The notes: a model not told the origin generated them from the sequence alone. 64,000 nucleotides of DNA from Nostoc sp. 'Peltigera membranacea cyanobiont' N6 (GCF_002949735.1 NZ_CP026681.1:7780501-7844500); one strand, 5' to 3'; counted from the first letter of the stretch, positions 1 to 8,342 are shown. Program-made: numbers and translations.

Positions 1-12
1 TTTTTTTGCCAT
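1..12 (-). CDS. 5' end of a gene cut by the window edge
   Basis: Only the first four codons (ATG GCA AAA AAA, giving M-A-K-K) are visible on the minus strand. An AGGAG ribosome binding site at 19-23 lies six bases before the ATG and overlaps the stop codon of the SLOG gene just upstream. The tight spacing implies co-transcription and probably translational coupling with that gene. The product cannot be identified from this window. Confidence 0.55.
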
Positions 13-21
13 TATTTACTC

Positions 22-768
22 CTAATTAGAAAGCAAATCTTTAATGATTTTGCCTAGATTTTCAACTCCCTTATCTATATCGATTAAGTTGACGTATTGT
101 AATATACCAGATTTAGCTAACTTTTTGGCTCGTTCATCAGTAGCCTCTCCACGCAAGGCATCTGCAAGGATATCTGCGGTTCTACCACTACCAGCGATCG
201 CAACAACTAACCTTCCAGTATTAATGCTAGAAAACGCATCCTCAAAGGTAATCTCACCACCATTTAAAAGTACAGTCAGCGAAGGTGCGTTATTAGCTAG
301 CACAATTGCAACGTGAGATATCCAAGGAGACTCGTCGCCCCAATTATCGCCAGGAACCAGTACAAAATGAGTATGGTTTGGCTCTAATAATGTCAAATCA
401 GGAGCAGGTTCTTTTTGATTAGGTAAAGCCACTTTATTTTCGGGTGCTACACCAATCAAAGCAAACTTACCACCTATCTGGGTACGAGCCTTACCCATTA
501 GTTGCATGACTCCCACATTCGTACCTCCATCCACAACATAAGCCCCCAAATTTTCGGCGATCGGGGCTAAAACTTCCGTAAATAATCGTTGAATGCGGAG
601 AAAGTCGGCTTCACTGATGTTACTTGCACCCCCCACCACGACTAAAACAGAACGCGAACCATCAAGCCCTATTTGCTTAAGTGCATCTGGTAATTCGGCT
701 TGTCGATCGGCTCGAATAGCTAATGCTGTTTGTCCGCTGTCAAAGGTAAGTTTCAAACAATTTTTCAT
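22..768 (-). CDS. SLOG-superfamily (LSDAT_prok, TRPM-like) nucleotide-sensor protein
   Basis: This 248-residue protein looks like a stand-alone LSDAT domain, the prokaryotic relative of the N-terminal SLOG domain of TRPM channels. Visible signatures are a GGAS loop near residue 47, GGTNVGVMQL near 82, an IGVAP segment near 105, a PNHTHFVLV strand near 130, a GGEITF motif near 170 and a glycine-rich AGSGRTAD loop near 192. The fold is Rossmann-like and family members are thought to bind nucleotides or nucleotide-derived signals. There are no membrane segments. A second gene starts ten bases past its stop codon (position 12), so it belongs to an operon running out of the window. Its ligand and role cannot be read from the sequence. 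Confidence 0.8.
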   Translation of the reverse strand: MKNCLKLTFDSGQTALAIRADRQAELPDALKQIGLDGSRSVLVVVGGASNISEADFLRIQRLFTEVLAPIAENLGAYVVDGGTNVGVMQLMGKARTQIGGKFALIGVAPENKVALPNQKEPAPDLTLLEPNHTHFVLVPGDNWGDESPWISHVAIVLANNAPSLTVLLNGGEITFEDAFSSINTGRLVVAIAGSGRTADILADALRGEATDERAKKLAKSGILQYVNLIDIDKGVENLGKIIKDLLSN

Positions 769-1102
769 TTGTCAAAAATCCTGACTGCTTAAGTTTTCTA
801 GGGTAGAAGTTCGCAGTCATGTTCTACAAGCGTTGTATTCCCGACAGTTAATTGCCAAACCGGGCCGATGGAAGAGCGATGTCTCCGACGGGCTACGCTT
901 ACGCAAGCAGTTTTATTTAGCGCAGCTTCAAAAAGCAAGGTTATTATAATTAATGCATTAATCAAGCTTGCGCCTAATAATAAATAAGTTGGCACAAAAA
1001 AACCTCTAGAATACGGAGACGATTAATCGCCTCTGTAGAGCTGTTAGGTGCTGCGCCTAAACAAAATCAGCCGTTGTACAAATTTCCATAAGGATAATTG
1101 AA
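769..1102. other. Intergenic region between the divergent SLOG and glyA genes
   Basis: No convincing gene. It contains a dispersed Nostoc-type repeat at about 880-905 (GTCTCCGACGGGCTACGC) and an imperfect hairpin at 1004-1040, listed separately. A 65-codon minus-strand frame (798-995) runs through the repeat and shows no family features. Confidence 0.5.
1004..1040 (-). terminator. Hairpin with a minus-strand T run upstream of glyA
   Basis: CTCTA (1004-1008) pairs with TAGAG (1036-1040). Inside them GAG pairs with CTC and CGA with TCG around a TTAA loop. Read on the minus strand the hairpin is followed by a seven-base T run, the layout of an intrinsic terminator. No minus-strand gene precedes it, so it may instead be a structured element of the glyA leader. 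Confidence 0.35.
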
Positions 1103-2386
1103 GTGACTAAGACTAATTCAGACTTTCTTTCCTCCACCGATCCAGCGATCGCGGAGTTAATCAACGACGAACTACAGCGTCAGCGAGATCACTTGGAGTT
1201 GATTGCTAGTGAAAACTTTACCTCCGCGGCGGTACTGGCGGCTCAAGGTTCAGTACTGACAAATAAATATGCCGAGGGATTACCTGGTAAACGCTACTAT
1301 GGCGGTTGTGAGTTTATCGACAAAATCGAGCAACTAGCGATCGATCGCGCTAAACAGATATTTGGTGCTGCTCATGCGAATGTCCAACCTCATTCTGGCG
1401 CACAAGCTAATTTTGCCGTGTTCCTGTCGCTGCTGCAACCAGGGGACAAAATTATGGGGATGGATTTGTCTCATGGGGGACACCTCACCCACGGTTCACC
1501 TGTAAATTTCTCAGGTAAGTGGTTTCAAGTTAGCCACTACGGGGTTAGTCAACAAACAGAACAACTTGACTACGATCGAATTCGAGAACTGGCGCTGAAG
1601 GAGCGTCCTAAGCTCTTAATTTGTGGTTATTCAGCTTATCCCCGGATAATTGATTTTGAAAAGTTCCGTAGTATTGCTGATGAAATCGGCGCTTACTTAC
1701 TTGCCGATATTGCTCATATCGCTGGTTTAGTTGCTACTGGTCTTCATCCCGATCCCATTCCTCATTGTCATGTAGTCACAACAACTACCCATAAGACTCT
1801 CCGTGGCCCTAGAGGTGGCTTAATCTTGACCAGCGACGCAGAACTAGGTAAAAAGCTAGATAAATCAGTTTTTCCTGGCAGTCAGGGCGGGCCATTAGAA
1901 CACGTAATTGCTGGTAAAGCAGTGGCTTTTGGAGAAGCCCTAAAGCCTGAGTTTAAAACCTATTCTGCCCAAGTGATTGAAAATGCTCGTGCTTTGGCAG
2001 AACAACTACAAAATCGGGGTTTAAAATTAGTGTCAAATGGCACTGATAACCATTTAATCCTCGTGGATTTACGCTCTGTAAATCTAACTGGCAAGCGAGC
2101 GGATCAGCTAGTCAGTACTGTGAATATTACTGCTAACAAAAATACTATTCCCTTCGATCCGCAATCACCATTTGTTACTAGTGGTCTGAGGTTAGGTTCG
2201 CCAGCAATGACCACGCGGGGCTTAGGAGTGGCAGAATTTACCGAGATTGCAAATATTATTAGCGATCGCCTGCTTTCTCCAGATTCCGACGTAGTAACCC
2301 AAGATTGTCGGCAACGGGTAGCAGCATTGTGCGATCGCTTCCCCCTATATCCTCACCTGGAAATTCCTGTACCAGCGCTAGCATAA
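1103..2386 (+). CDS. glyA: Serine hydroxymethyltransferase
   Basis: PLP-dependent enzyme that interconverts serine and glycine while producing 5,10-methylenetetrahydrofolate, the main one-carbon supply. In photosynthetic cells it also acts in photorespiratory glycine handling. The 427-residue length is normal. Visible hallmarks are LIASENF near residue 33, YYGGCEFID near 66, the DIAHIAGLV segment and the PLP-lysine motif VTTTTHKTLRGPRGG near 227. The start is a GTG preceded by an AAGGA ribosome binding site eight bases upstream. It lies alone, divergent from the SLOG gene. Confidence 0.97.
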   Translation: MTKTNSDFLSSTDPAIAELINDELQRQRDHLELIASENFTSAAVLAAQGSVLTNKYAEGLPGKRYYGGCEFIDKIEQLAIDRAKQIFGAAHANVQPHSGAQANFAVFLSLLQPGDKIMGMDLSHGGHLTHGSPVNFSGKWFQVSHYGVSQQTEQLDYDRIRELALKERPKLLICGYSAYPRIIDFEKFRSIADEIGAYLLADIAHIAGLVATGLHPDPIPHCHVVTTTTHKTLRGPRGGLILTSDAELGKKLDKSVFPGSQGGPLEHVIAGKAVAFGEALKPEFKTYSAQVIENARALAEQLQNRGLKLVSNGTDNHLILVDLRSVNLTGKRADQLVSTVNITANKNTIPFDPQSPFVTSGLRLGSPAMTTRGLGVAEFTEIANIISDRLLSPDSDVVTQDCRQRVAALCDRFPLYPHLEIPVPALA

Positions 2387-2429
2387 TTGGGCATGGGGTA
2401 TTGGGCATTGGGCATTAGTAAATAGTTCT

Positions 2430-2590
2430 TCTTCCCCATTCCCCATTCCCCATTCCCCATTCCCTATCCCCCATTCCCCATTCCCTATCCCCCATTCCCC
2501 ATTCCCCATTCCCCATTCCCCATTCCCCATTCCCCATTCCCCATTCCCCATTCCCCATTCCCTATCCCCCATTCCCCATTCCCCATTCCT
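2430..2590. repeat. CCCCATT heptanucleotide array (about 22 units)
   Basis: A nearly uninterrupted run of the 7-bp unit CCCCATT with occasional CCCTATC variants fills the space between glyA and cinA and ends one base before the cinA ATG. It keeps a spurious minus-strand frame open (Gly-Glu-Trp-Gly-Met-rich) which is not a gene. Such short tandemly repeated repetitive sequences are characteristic of heterocystous cyanobacteria. Confidence 0.95.
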
Positions 2591-2591
2591 A

Positions 2592-3842
2592 ATGAGTGCA
2601 GAAATTATTTGTGTTGGTACTGAACTGCTGTTAGGAGATATCCTCAACGGCAATGCTCAATTTTTGGCGCAACAATTAGCGCAGCTAGGTATTCCCCACT
2701 ACTATCAAACAGTGGTTGGAGATAATCCAGAACGGTTGAAGCAAGTTATAGAAATTGCTATTTCCAGAGCGCAAATTCTCATTTTCACTGGTGGACTCGG
2801 CCCGACACCAGATGACCTCACCTGCGAAACCATCGCCGATTTTTTTAAAACTCCTTTAGTAGAAAACCCAGAAATCATCGAAGATATAACCCAGAAATTT
2901 GCCCAACGCGGTCGGGTTATGTCACCCAGTAACCGCAAACAGGCTTTGATTCCCCAAGGTGCAGAAATTCTCCCCAACCCCACTGGAACAGCACCTGGTA
3001 TTATTTGGCAACCCCGTCCTGAAATCACGATTTTTACCTTTCCCGGTGTTCCCAGTGAAATGTACCCAATGTGGGAAGAAACAGCCATCCCATTTCTCAA
3101 AAGTCAAGGTTGGGGTAAAGACATTATTTACAGCCGGAGTTTAAAGTTTTGGGGGATTGGTGAATCTGCTTTGGCGGAAAAAGTTGCTTCCTATTTAAAA
3201 TTGCCAAACCCCACAGTAGCCCCTTATGCAGGTAAGGGGGAAGTGAGATTGCGAGTTTCTGCTAAAGCCACTTCCGAAGCAGCCGCAGAAGAACTAATTG
3301 CGCCCATTGAAAAACAACTTAAAGAAATTGCCGGACTAGATTTTTACGGCGTTAATAATGATACCCCTGCTTCCGTTGTCGGTGAGTTGTTGCGGGCATC
3401 AAAAGAAACGCTTTCTGTGGCAGAATCTTGCACCGGTGGCGGTTTAGGACAAATGTTGACTGAGATTTCTGGAAGTTCTGATTACTTTTGGGGTGGAGTA
3501 ATTTCTTATGACAATTCGGTAAAGGTTCGACTCCTGGGGGTTAACCAGGAAGATTTAGATAAATTTGGGGCGGTAAGTGCGATCGTCGCAGAGCAAATGG
3601 CAATTGGGGTAAAAACGCGCCTTGCAACAACTTGGGGATTGAGTATCACTGGTATTGCTGGCCCAACTGGAGGAACAGATACCAAGCCAGTGGGTTTAGT
3701 TTATGTTGGTTTAGCTGGGCCAAAGGATGAAGTGATAAGTTTTGAATATCAGTTTGGTACAGTGCGAGGTCGAGCTTTAATTCGTCATGTGAGTGCGAAT
3801 GCAGCGTTGGATAATCTGCGCCGAAAGTTATTGACGAGGTAG
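2592..3842 (+). CDS. cinA: CinA family protein (competence/damage-inducible protein A)
   Basis: This two-domain 416-residue protein has an N-terminal molybdopterin-binding-like (MoCF) domain at about 1-170 (IICVGTELLLGD, FTGGLGPTPDD, FPGVPSEM). The C-terminal PncC-type nicotinamide-nucleotide amidase domain spans about 255-410 (VAESCTGGGLGQMLTEISGSS, then SITGIAGPTGG). CinA hydrolyses NMN or ADP-ribose in pyridine-nucleotide recycling. The ATG directly abuts the CCCCATT array, so no normal ribosome binding site is possible. The start matches the family N-terminus, so initiation must be SD-independent. Confidence 0.93.
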   Translation: MSAEIICVGTELLLGDILNGNAQFLAQQLAQLGIPHYYQTVVGDNPERLKQVIEIAISRAQILIFTGGLGPTPDDLTCETIADFFKTPLVENPEIIEDITQKFAQRGRVMSPSNRKQALIPQGAEILPNPTGTAPGIIWQPRPEITIFTFPGVPSEMYPMWEETAIPFLKSQGWGKDIIYSRSLKFWGIGESALAEKVASYLKLPNPTVAPYAGKGEVRLRVSAKATSEAAAEELIAPIEKQLKEIAGLDFYGVNNDTPASVVGELLRASKETLSVAESCTGGGLGQMLTEISGSSDYFWGGVISYDNSVKVRLLGVNQEDLDKFGAVSAIVAEQMAIGVKTRLATTWGLSITGIAGPTGGTDTKPVGLVYVGLAGPKDEVISFEYQFGTVRGRALIRHVSANAALDNLRRKLLTR

Positions 3843-3850
3843 CAGATATG

Positions 3851-3884
3851 TTAGTCTTGTCATAAAATTGTATGACAAGACTAA
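3851..3884. promoter_or_regulatory. Perfect 14-bp palindrome, probable operator of the RHH gene
   Basis: TTAGTCTTGTCATA (3851-3864) and TATGACAAGACTAA (3871-3884) are exact inverted repeats around the 6-base spacer AAATTG. The right arm ends seven bases before the ATG of a ribbon-helix-helix gene. RHH antitoxins usually bind such palindromes to repress their own operons. A role as terminator of cinA is less likely because no T run follows. Confidence 0.55.
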
Positions 3885-3891
3885 CATAACT

Positions 3892-3999
3892 ATGCGAATC
3901 AATGCTCGATTAGATGACGAGTATGCTGACAAACTGGCCTATATTCAACAGCAGACTAATCAAGCAGTAACAGATGTGATCAAGTCTGCCCACAAATAA
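3892..3999 (+). pseudogene. Truncated ribbon-helix-helix (CopG-type) antitoxin
   Basis: A 35-codon frame begins MRINARLDDEYADKL and continues with a helix ending VTDVIKSAHK. That is the strand-helix-helix pattern of CopG/RHH DNA-binding proteins (polar N-terminal strand R-I-N-A-R-L, then amphipathic helices). Family members usually run to 60-80 residues and sit next to a toxin. Here the protein stops right after the second helix and no toxin gene follows; the next frame is an unrelated membrane-protein fragment. The palindrome just upstream fits autoregulation. It is probably the remnant of a toxin-antitoxin pair, but the short protein may still fold and bind DNA. Confidence 0.6.
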
Positions 4000-4000
4000 A

Positions 4001-4315
4001 ATGACTTTTTTATTAATTACCATCCTGCTGGCAATTAACTTAGGTGCTGGATGTTATTTGACTCTAGCTAATCCTCTAAAAATCCTAGAGCAAACATCAA
4101 CTAAACTTACTTTTATTATTCGACCAAAAGTATTTTTAGGTGTGGGAATATTTTTTAGTCAATTATTTGTTCTATTTTTATTTGCGACTGGGTTTCGTAC
4201 AGAGATGTGTGTATACCGTAGCGCCAGCGAGGAGGGCGCTATGACGTACCTTCATGTGATTAGGAAACGCTATATATTATTAACGTCAACATCTGACTCA
4301 GTTTTCATCGCTTGA
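4001..4315 (+). CDS. Hypothetical small membrane protein with repeat-derived C-terminus
   Basis: The frame starts one base after the RHH stop codon. Residues 1-24 and about 43-65 are strongly hydrophobic, suggesting two membrane helices. From about residue 65 the reading frame enters a dispersed repeat (TTTCGTACAGAGATGTGTG...), so the last 40 residues do not come from the original gene. I do not recognise the family. It is probably a gene broken by repeat insertion; expression is uncertain. Confidence 0.3.
   Translation: MTFLLITILLAINLGAGCYLTLANPLKILEQTSTKLTFIIRPKVFLGVGIFFSQLFVLFLFATGFRTEMCVYRSASEEGAMTYLHVIRKRYILLTSTSDSVFIA
4193..4246. repeat. Solo copy of the GTACACCGTAGC-type terminal repeat
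   Basis: TTTCGTACAGAGATGTGTG followed by TATACCGTAGC closely matches the right end of the element at 11447-11680 (TTTCGTACAAAGATGTGTG then TACACCGTAGC). The copy is followed by a small inverted repeat, GCGCCAGCGAGGAGGGCGC. It forms the 3' part of the 4001-4315 reading frame. Confidence 0.6.
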
Positions 4316-4542
4316 AATGTTATACTTTTCCTGCATTTACCGTTTACATTCCTAAACAGAAGGTGTTTGACCTGTATTTACCTCCTTTATTCTCTTTGTA
4401 GTTAGTAATATTTAATACATTACATCATCAACCATCAGCTATCCAACTTCTACCCATCAGCACAATTAATCACGGGATCGCTTGCTGTATTCTTCACAGT
4501 TTGTTACAAAAGTACAAAGAACTTCTAGAGACTAAAAACCAC

Positions 4543-5337
4543 ATGTTCGGCGGACTTACTGGTTTACAAGATCCTAAAGGCACAGATTGGGGAGAGCGGA
4601 TGCTCAACACAGTCGCCAGCCAAACGATTCGCCACCTGTTTACGCAAAGCGAGTCAGTAGAAGTCTTTGTGCGCTGCTACCCCTCCAGCAAACTGTTGCA
4701 AGGCAGCATTGATAGCTTCAAAATGAGCGGTCGTGGCTTGGTGATTCGGAAAGATTTCGCGGTAGAGGAGATGTCTTTTGAAACCGATGCGGTGGCCATT
4801 GACTTCGGCTCGGTTTTAAGTGGCAAACTCAGTCTCAAGCAACCCACTCAAGCGATCGCTCAAGTAATTCTATCAGAAGCAGGCATCAACCAAGCCTTTA
4901 GCGCGGAACTGGTGAAAAAGCGCCTGCTTAACCTCTCTGTGCCATCGCTGACAGCATTATCTGGCGGTGAACCAGTTTCCTTTACGGAGGTTCAGGTGCA
5001 GCTATTACCAGAAAATCGGTTGCAGCTTGTAGCAAAAGCAGATTTAAATAATGGCGACCTTGTACCCCTGAGCATGATCCTAACTATAGGCATTGAAAGG
5101 CGACGGCGAGTTTCTTTCAAAGATCCAAAAATCGAACTTGAACAAGTACCAGAAGGACAACGGGAAATTTCCCAAACCTTGAGTGTCGCGCTGGTAGAAA
5201 TTTTAGATAATATGGTTGATTTGGATCGTTTTGACCTTGATGGAGTGAAAATGCGACTCAACCGATTAGAAACTGAAGGTCAAAAACTTATTTTCAGTGG
5301 ATATGCTGAAATCGAACGTATTCCAAATAGCGCTTGA
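4543..5337 (+). CDS. DUF2993 (LmeA-like) family protein
   Basis: This 264-residue protein of the DUF2993 family, common in cyanobacteria, is related to the actinobacterial lipomannan-elongation protein LmeA. It starts MFGGLTGLQDPKGTDWGERMLNTVASQ, with an amphipathic N-terminus but no clear signal peptide, followed by long alternating beta-strands consistent with a lipid-binding (BPI/TULIP-like) fold. A longer frame from a TTG at 4501 exists, but the ATG at 4543 fits the family start. Its role in cyanobacteria is unknown; envelope lipid handling is an inference. Confidence 0.8.
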   Translation: MFGGLTGLQDPKGTDWGERMLNTVASQTIRHLFTQSESVEVFVRCYPSSKLLQGSIDSFKMSGRGLVIRKDFAVEEMSFETDAVAIDFGSVLSGKLSLKQPTQAIAQVILSEAGINQAFSAELVKKRLLNLSVPSLTALSGGEPVSFTEVQVQLLPENRLQLVAKADLNNGDLVPLSMILTIGIERRRRVSFKDPKIELEQVPEGQREISQTLSVALVEILDNMVDLDRFDLDGVKMRLNRLETEGQKLIFSGYAEIERIPNSA

Positions 5338-5409
5338 TATGAAAAAAACGCAAAGGTTCAAAGTAAAGTTTTCCTGAACAGCTTTGCATGAAGCTTTATA
5401 CAAATTAAA

Positions 5410-5435
5410 TACCGCCTAGATGATTCTGGGCGGTA
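5410..5435. terminator. Bidirectional hairpin between convergent genes
   Basis: TACCGCCTAGA (5410-5420) pairs with TCTGGGCGGTA (5425-5435), 11 pairs with one G-T wobble, around a TGAT loop. It lies between the DUF2993 gene and the 3' end of ugd, which converge here, and is flanked by AT-rich DNA. Confidence 0.7.
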
Positions 5436-5518
5436 ATTTAAATACTTAAGTTTTGAAGGGAGTTAGGAGTTATTGATTATGGGTTGTAATTAATTTTTAC
5501 TTATCACTCCTAACTCCT

Positions 5519-5546
5519 GTAGAGACGCGATCGATCGCGTCTCTAC
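5519..5546. repeat. Perfect 28-bp palindrome next to the ugd stop codon
   Basis: GTAGAGACGCGATC and its exact reverse complement are fused without a spacer. The centre contains overlapping GATC sites and a HIP1-like core. It ends three bases from the ugd stop codon and could form a long stem in the ugd mRNA 3' end. Confidence 0.85.
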
Positions 5547-5549
5547 TTT

Positions 5550-6941
5550 CTACCTTCCCACGCCTACATATTGGAATCCAGCGCGGATGAGTGTTTCGGG
5601 GTCGAGGAAGTTACGACCATCGATGATAACGGGGTGAGCCATCAATTTTGCCATCTTCACATAGTCAAGAGTGCTGAACTGCTGCCATTCAGTGACAAGT
5701 ACTAAAGCATCGCAGCCATCAGCTAGTCTTTCGGCATCAGTTTCTACTAATACACCAGAAAGACCATGACGCATACCTGTTTGAGAAATAATGGGGTCGT
5801 AAGCTTTAACTTTCGCTCCCAGTCTATTTAGCTGCTCAATTAAAATCAGGGCTGGAGCATCGCGCAAGTCGTCGGTATCTGGCTTGAAGGTCAGTCCGAG
5901 TAGTCCGACTGTTTTGCCTTTGAGAATTTTCAAAACCTGTTGGAGTTTCTCTAGAGCAATCAAGCGTTGGCGTTCGTTGACACTGACGGCAGATTTTAGT
6001 AATTGGGCTTCATAACCATAGTCATCAGCAGTATGAATCAGAGCCGAGACATCTTTGGGAAAGCAAGAACCACCCCAACCAATACCAGCTTGTAAAAATT
6101 TGTTACCAATGCGGGAGTCTAGACCGATGCCTTTGGCCACTTGGGTGACATCAGCACCGACGCGATCGCAAATATTAGCAACTTCGTTAATAAAACTAAT
6201 CTTGGTGGCTAAAAAGGCATTCGCGGCATATTTAATCATCTCCGCCGAACTCAGGTCTGTTGCCAGAATTGGCACTGGGGGTAAAGATTGATCGACAGCG
6301 TACTTGCGTTCCACAATTGGGGCATAGAGTTGTTGCATCAAGGCTACTGCTCTTTGACTATTGCCCCCTAGTACAATGCGATCGGGGTTGAAGGTGTCGT
6401 GAACTGCTGAACCTTCGCGCAAAAATTCTGGATTGCTTACTACATCAAACTCGGCTACAAACTCAGGTAATTTCTCATCGCTCGGCACTCCACCTGCGGG
6501 TACAAGTGCTTTCTGCCGCTCTGCAACACCATCTAGAACAAGCATCCGCACCCAGTCACCTGAGCCAATGGGGACTGTAGACTTATTAACGATCACCTTA
6601 TAACCACCGTTGAGATTTTCCCCAATCCCACGGGCTACAGCTTCCACGTAACGAGTATCACTTTCACCAGTGGGTAAAGGTGGTGTTCCCACAGCAATAA
6701 ATAGAATTTCTCCGTGGGTAACTCCAGCAGCAAGATCGCTTGTAAAATGAATCTTCTCGGTTTGAATGGCAGACTGCATAATTTCTGAGAGTCCCGGCTC
6801 AAAAATTGGGGACTGTCCAGACTTCATTAACTTAACTTTTTCTTCGTTGTTGTCTACGCAAATTACATCATGCCCAATATGAGCCAAGCAAGCACCTGTA
6901 ACTAAACCAACGTAACCAGTACCAATAACGCAAACACGCAT
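5550..6941 (-). CDS. ugd: UDP-glucose 6-dehydrogenase
   Basis: Cytosolic NAD-dependent enzyme oxidising UDP-glucose to UDP-glucuronate for exopolysaccharide and lipopolysaccharide precursors. It has 463 residues, typical of the family. The Rossmann motif GTGYVGLVTGACLA is at residues 7-20, NPEFLREGSA near 170, the catalytic cysteine motif GWGGSCFPKD near 285, and GLTFKPDTDDLRDAP near 345. A GGAG ribosome binding site precedes the ATG. It lies 150 bases downstream of the UDP-glucuronate decarboxylase gene in the same orientation, so the two consecutive pathway steps are probably co-expressed. Confidence 0.96.
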   Translation of the reverse strand: MRVCVIGTGYVGLVTGACLAHIGHDVICVDNNEEKVKLMKSGQSPIFEPGLSEIMQSAIQTEKIHFTSDLAAGVTHGEILFIAVGTPPLPTGESDTRYVEAVARGIGENLNGGYKVIVNKSTVPIGSGDWVRMLVLDGVAERQKALVPAGGVPSDEKLPEFVAEFDVVSNPEFLREGSAVHDTFNPDRIVLGGNSQRAVALMQQLYAPIVERKYAVDQSLPPVPILATDLSSAEMIKYAANAFLATKISFINEVANICDRVGADVTQVAKGIGLDSRIGNKFLQAGIGWGGSCFPKDVSALIHTADDYGYEAQLLKSAVSVNERQRLIALEKLQQVLKILKGKTVGLLGLTFKPDTDDLRDAPALILIEQLNRLGAKVKAYDPIISQTGMRHGLSGVLVETDAERLADGCDALVLVTEWQQFSTLDYVKMAKLMAHPVIIDGRNFLDPETLIRAGFQYVGVGR

Positions 6942-7091
6942 TCTTTAACTCCCTAACTTTTTTGGGTGTAGTCTTCAAAAAGAAGTTATCAATATGACAC
7001 TTAACAGACTGTTAGTAAACTCAGCCACTAAGCATACCAGCTACCGAGCGGGTGAGCTTGCATGAAAATTTAGAGCGATGTTAGGCGCTAC

Positions 7092-8042
7092 TTAGTTGGT
7101 TGAATTATTGCCATCGCCTTGAATGCGATCGCGGAAATCTTCTATTGTCAGTTTTAACCCCTCTTGCAGAGGAATGGTAGGTTCCCAATTTAACCAAGTT
7201 TTTGCCTTGGTGATATCAGGCTGGCGACGGCGGGGATCGTCCGAAGGTAATGCCTCGAATTTAATCTTTGAATCCGGGTCGATCATATTTTGCACAGCTT
7301 GGGCCAATTGTAATATCGTGTATTCACCAGGATTACCCAAATTTACTGGGCCAATATAGTCGCTATTCATCAGCCGGATGAATCCTTCTACCAGATCGGA
7401 AACGTAGCAAAAACTACGAGTTTGCGAACCATCTCCGTACACAGTTAAAGGATTACCCCGCAAGGCTTGAACTATAAAGTTGCTCACCACCCGACCATCG
7501 TTTTCTAACATTCTTGGGCCGTAGGTGTTAAATATCCGAACAACTCGAATATCAACTTTATTTTGTCTGTAGTAATCAAATGCTAAAGTCTCAGCAATTC
7601 TTTTACCTTCGTCATAGCATGAACGGATCCCAATGGGATTGACGCTACCTCTATACTCTTCAACTTGGGGATGAACTTCAGGATCTCCGTATACTTCACT
7701 CGTTGAAGCCAAGAAAAATCTAGCTTTTACACGTTTAGCCAGCCCCAACATATTCAGGGTTCCCATGACGTTAGTTTTAACGGTTTTGACTGGGTTGTAC
7801 TGGTAATGGACTGGTGAAGCTGGACAAGCCAAATGATAAATTTGATCGACCTCTAATCGAATTGGTTCGGTAATATCATGGCGGATCAGTTCAAAGTACG
7901 GATTACCTAACCATTTAAGGATGTTTCGTTTGTGACCAGTGTAAAAATTATCCAAGCATATTAATTCATGCCCCTCGGTCATTAATCGGTCGATGAGATG
8001 GGAACCAATAAACCCAGCACCGCCCGTCACCAAAATTCTCAT
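7092..8042 (-). CDS. UDP-glucuronate decarboxylase (UDP-xylose synthase), SDR family
   Basis: Extended short-chain dehydrogenase of 316 residues that converts UDP-glucuronate to UDP-xylose. Visible features are the NAD-binding GGAGFIGSHL at 7-16, the LACPASPVHYQYNPVKT stretch typical of UXS enzymes, the catalytic STSEVYGDP serine region, YDEGKR (Y/K catalytic pair) near 147, and NTYGPRM. It sits immediately upstream of ugd, which makes its substrate. The dTDP-glucose dehydratase family is similar, but the LACPASP and SCYDEGKR signatures favour UXS. Confidence 0.9.
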   Translation of the reverse strand: MRILVTGGAGFIGSHLIDRLMTEGHELICLDNFYTGHKRNILKWLGNPYFELIRHDITEPIRLEVDQIYHLACPASPVHYQYNPVKTVKTNVMGTLNMLGLAKRVKARFFLASTSEVYGDPEVHPQVEEYRGSVNPIGIRSCYDEGKRIAETLAFDYYRQNKVDIRVVRIFNTYGPRMLENDGRVVSNFIVQALRGNPLTVYGDGSQTRSFCYVSDLVEGFIRLMNSDYIGPVNLGNPGEYTILQLAQAVQNMIDPDSKIKFEALPSDDPRRRQPDITKAKTWLNWEPTIPLQEGLKLTIEDFRDRIQGDGNNSTN

Positions 8043-8342
8043 AGTTTCCCAGTTAGTTACAAATATTTTCAGTAGCTATTGCACTTACCTTTAGATTACC
8101 CAGCTTGGGGACAAAAATACAGAACTGAAAAAAGAACAAGTTTAATCAAAAAGTATTGTTGAATTTACTTATTTTTCTCCATTTATAACTTTGTGATGTT
8201 TTTACCTGCTTCTTGAACAATTTAACTAGCAAAATAACAAACTTAGTCTCAACATTGTCAGTCTTCGACTCAAAGTTCATCAAATCTTCAATAATATAAA
8301 ATGTTTTTATGGTTACTGGTGTTCTCATCTGGAAGCAGCAGA

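Noticed and set aside
2378..2653. 91-codon minus frame (GEWGMGN repeats)
   Set aside because: Translation of the CCCCATT array.
8146..8328. 60-codon minus frame between the antiporter and uxs genes
   Set aside because: AT-rich, no family signature and no ribosome binding site.
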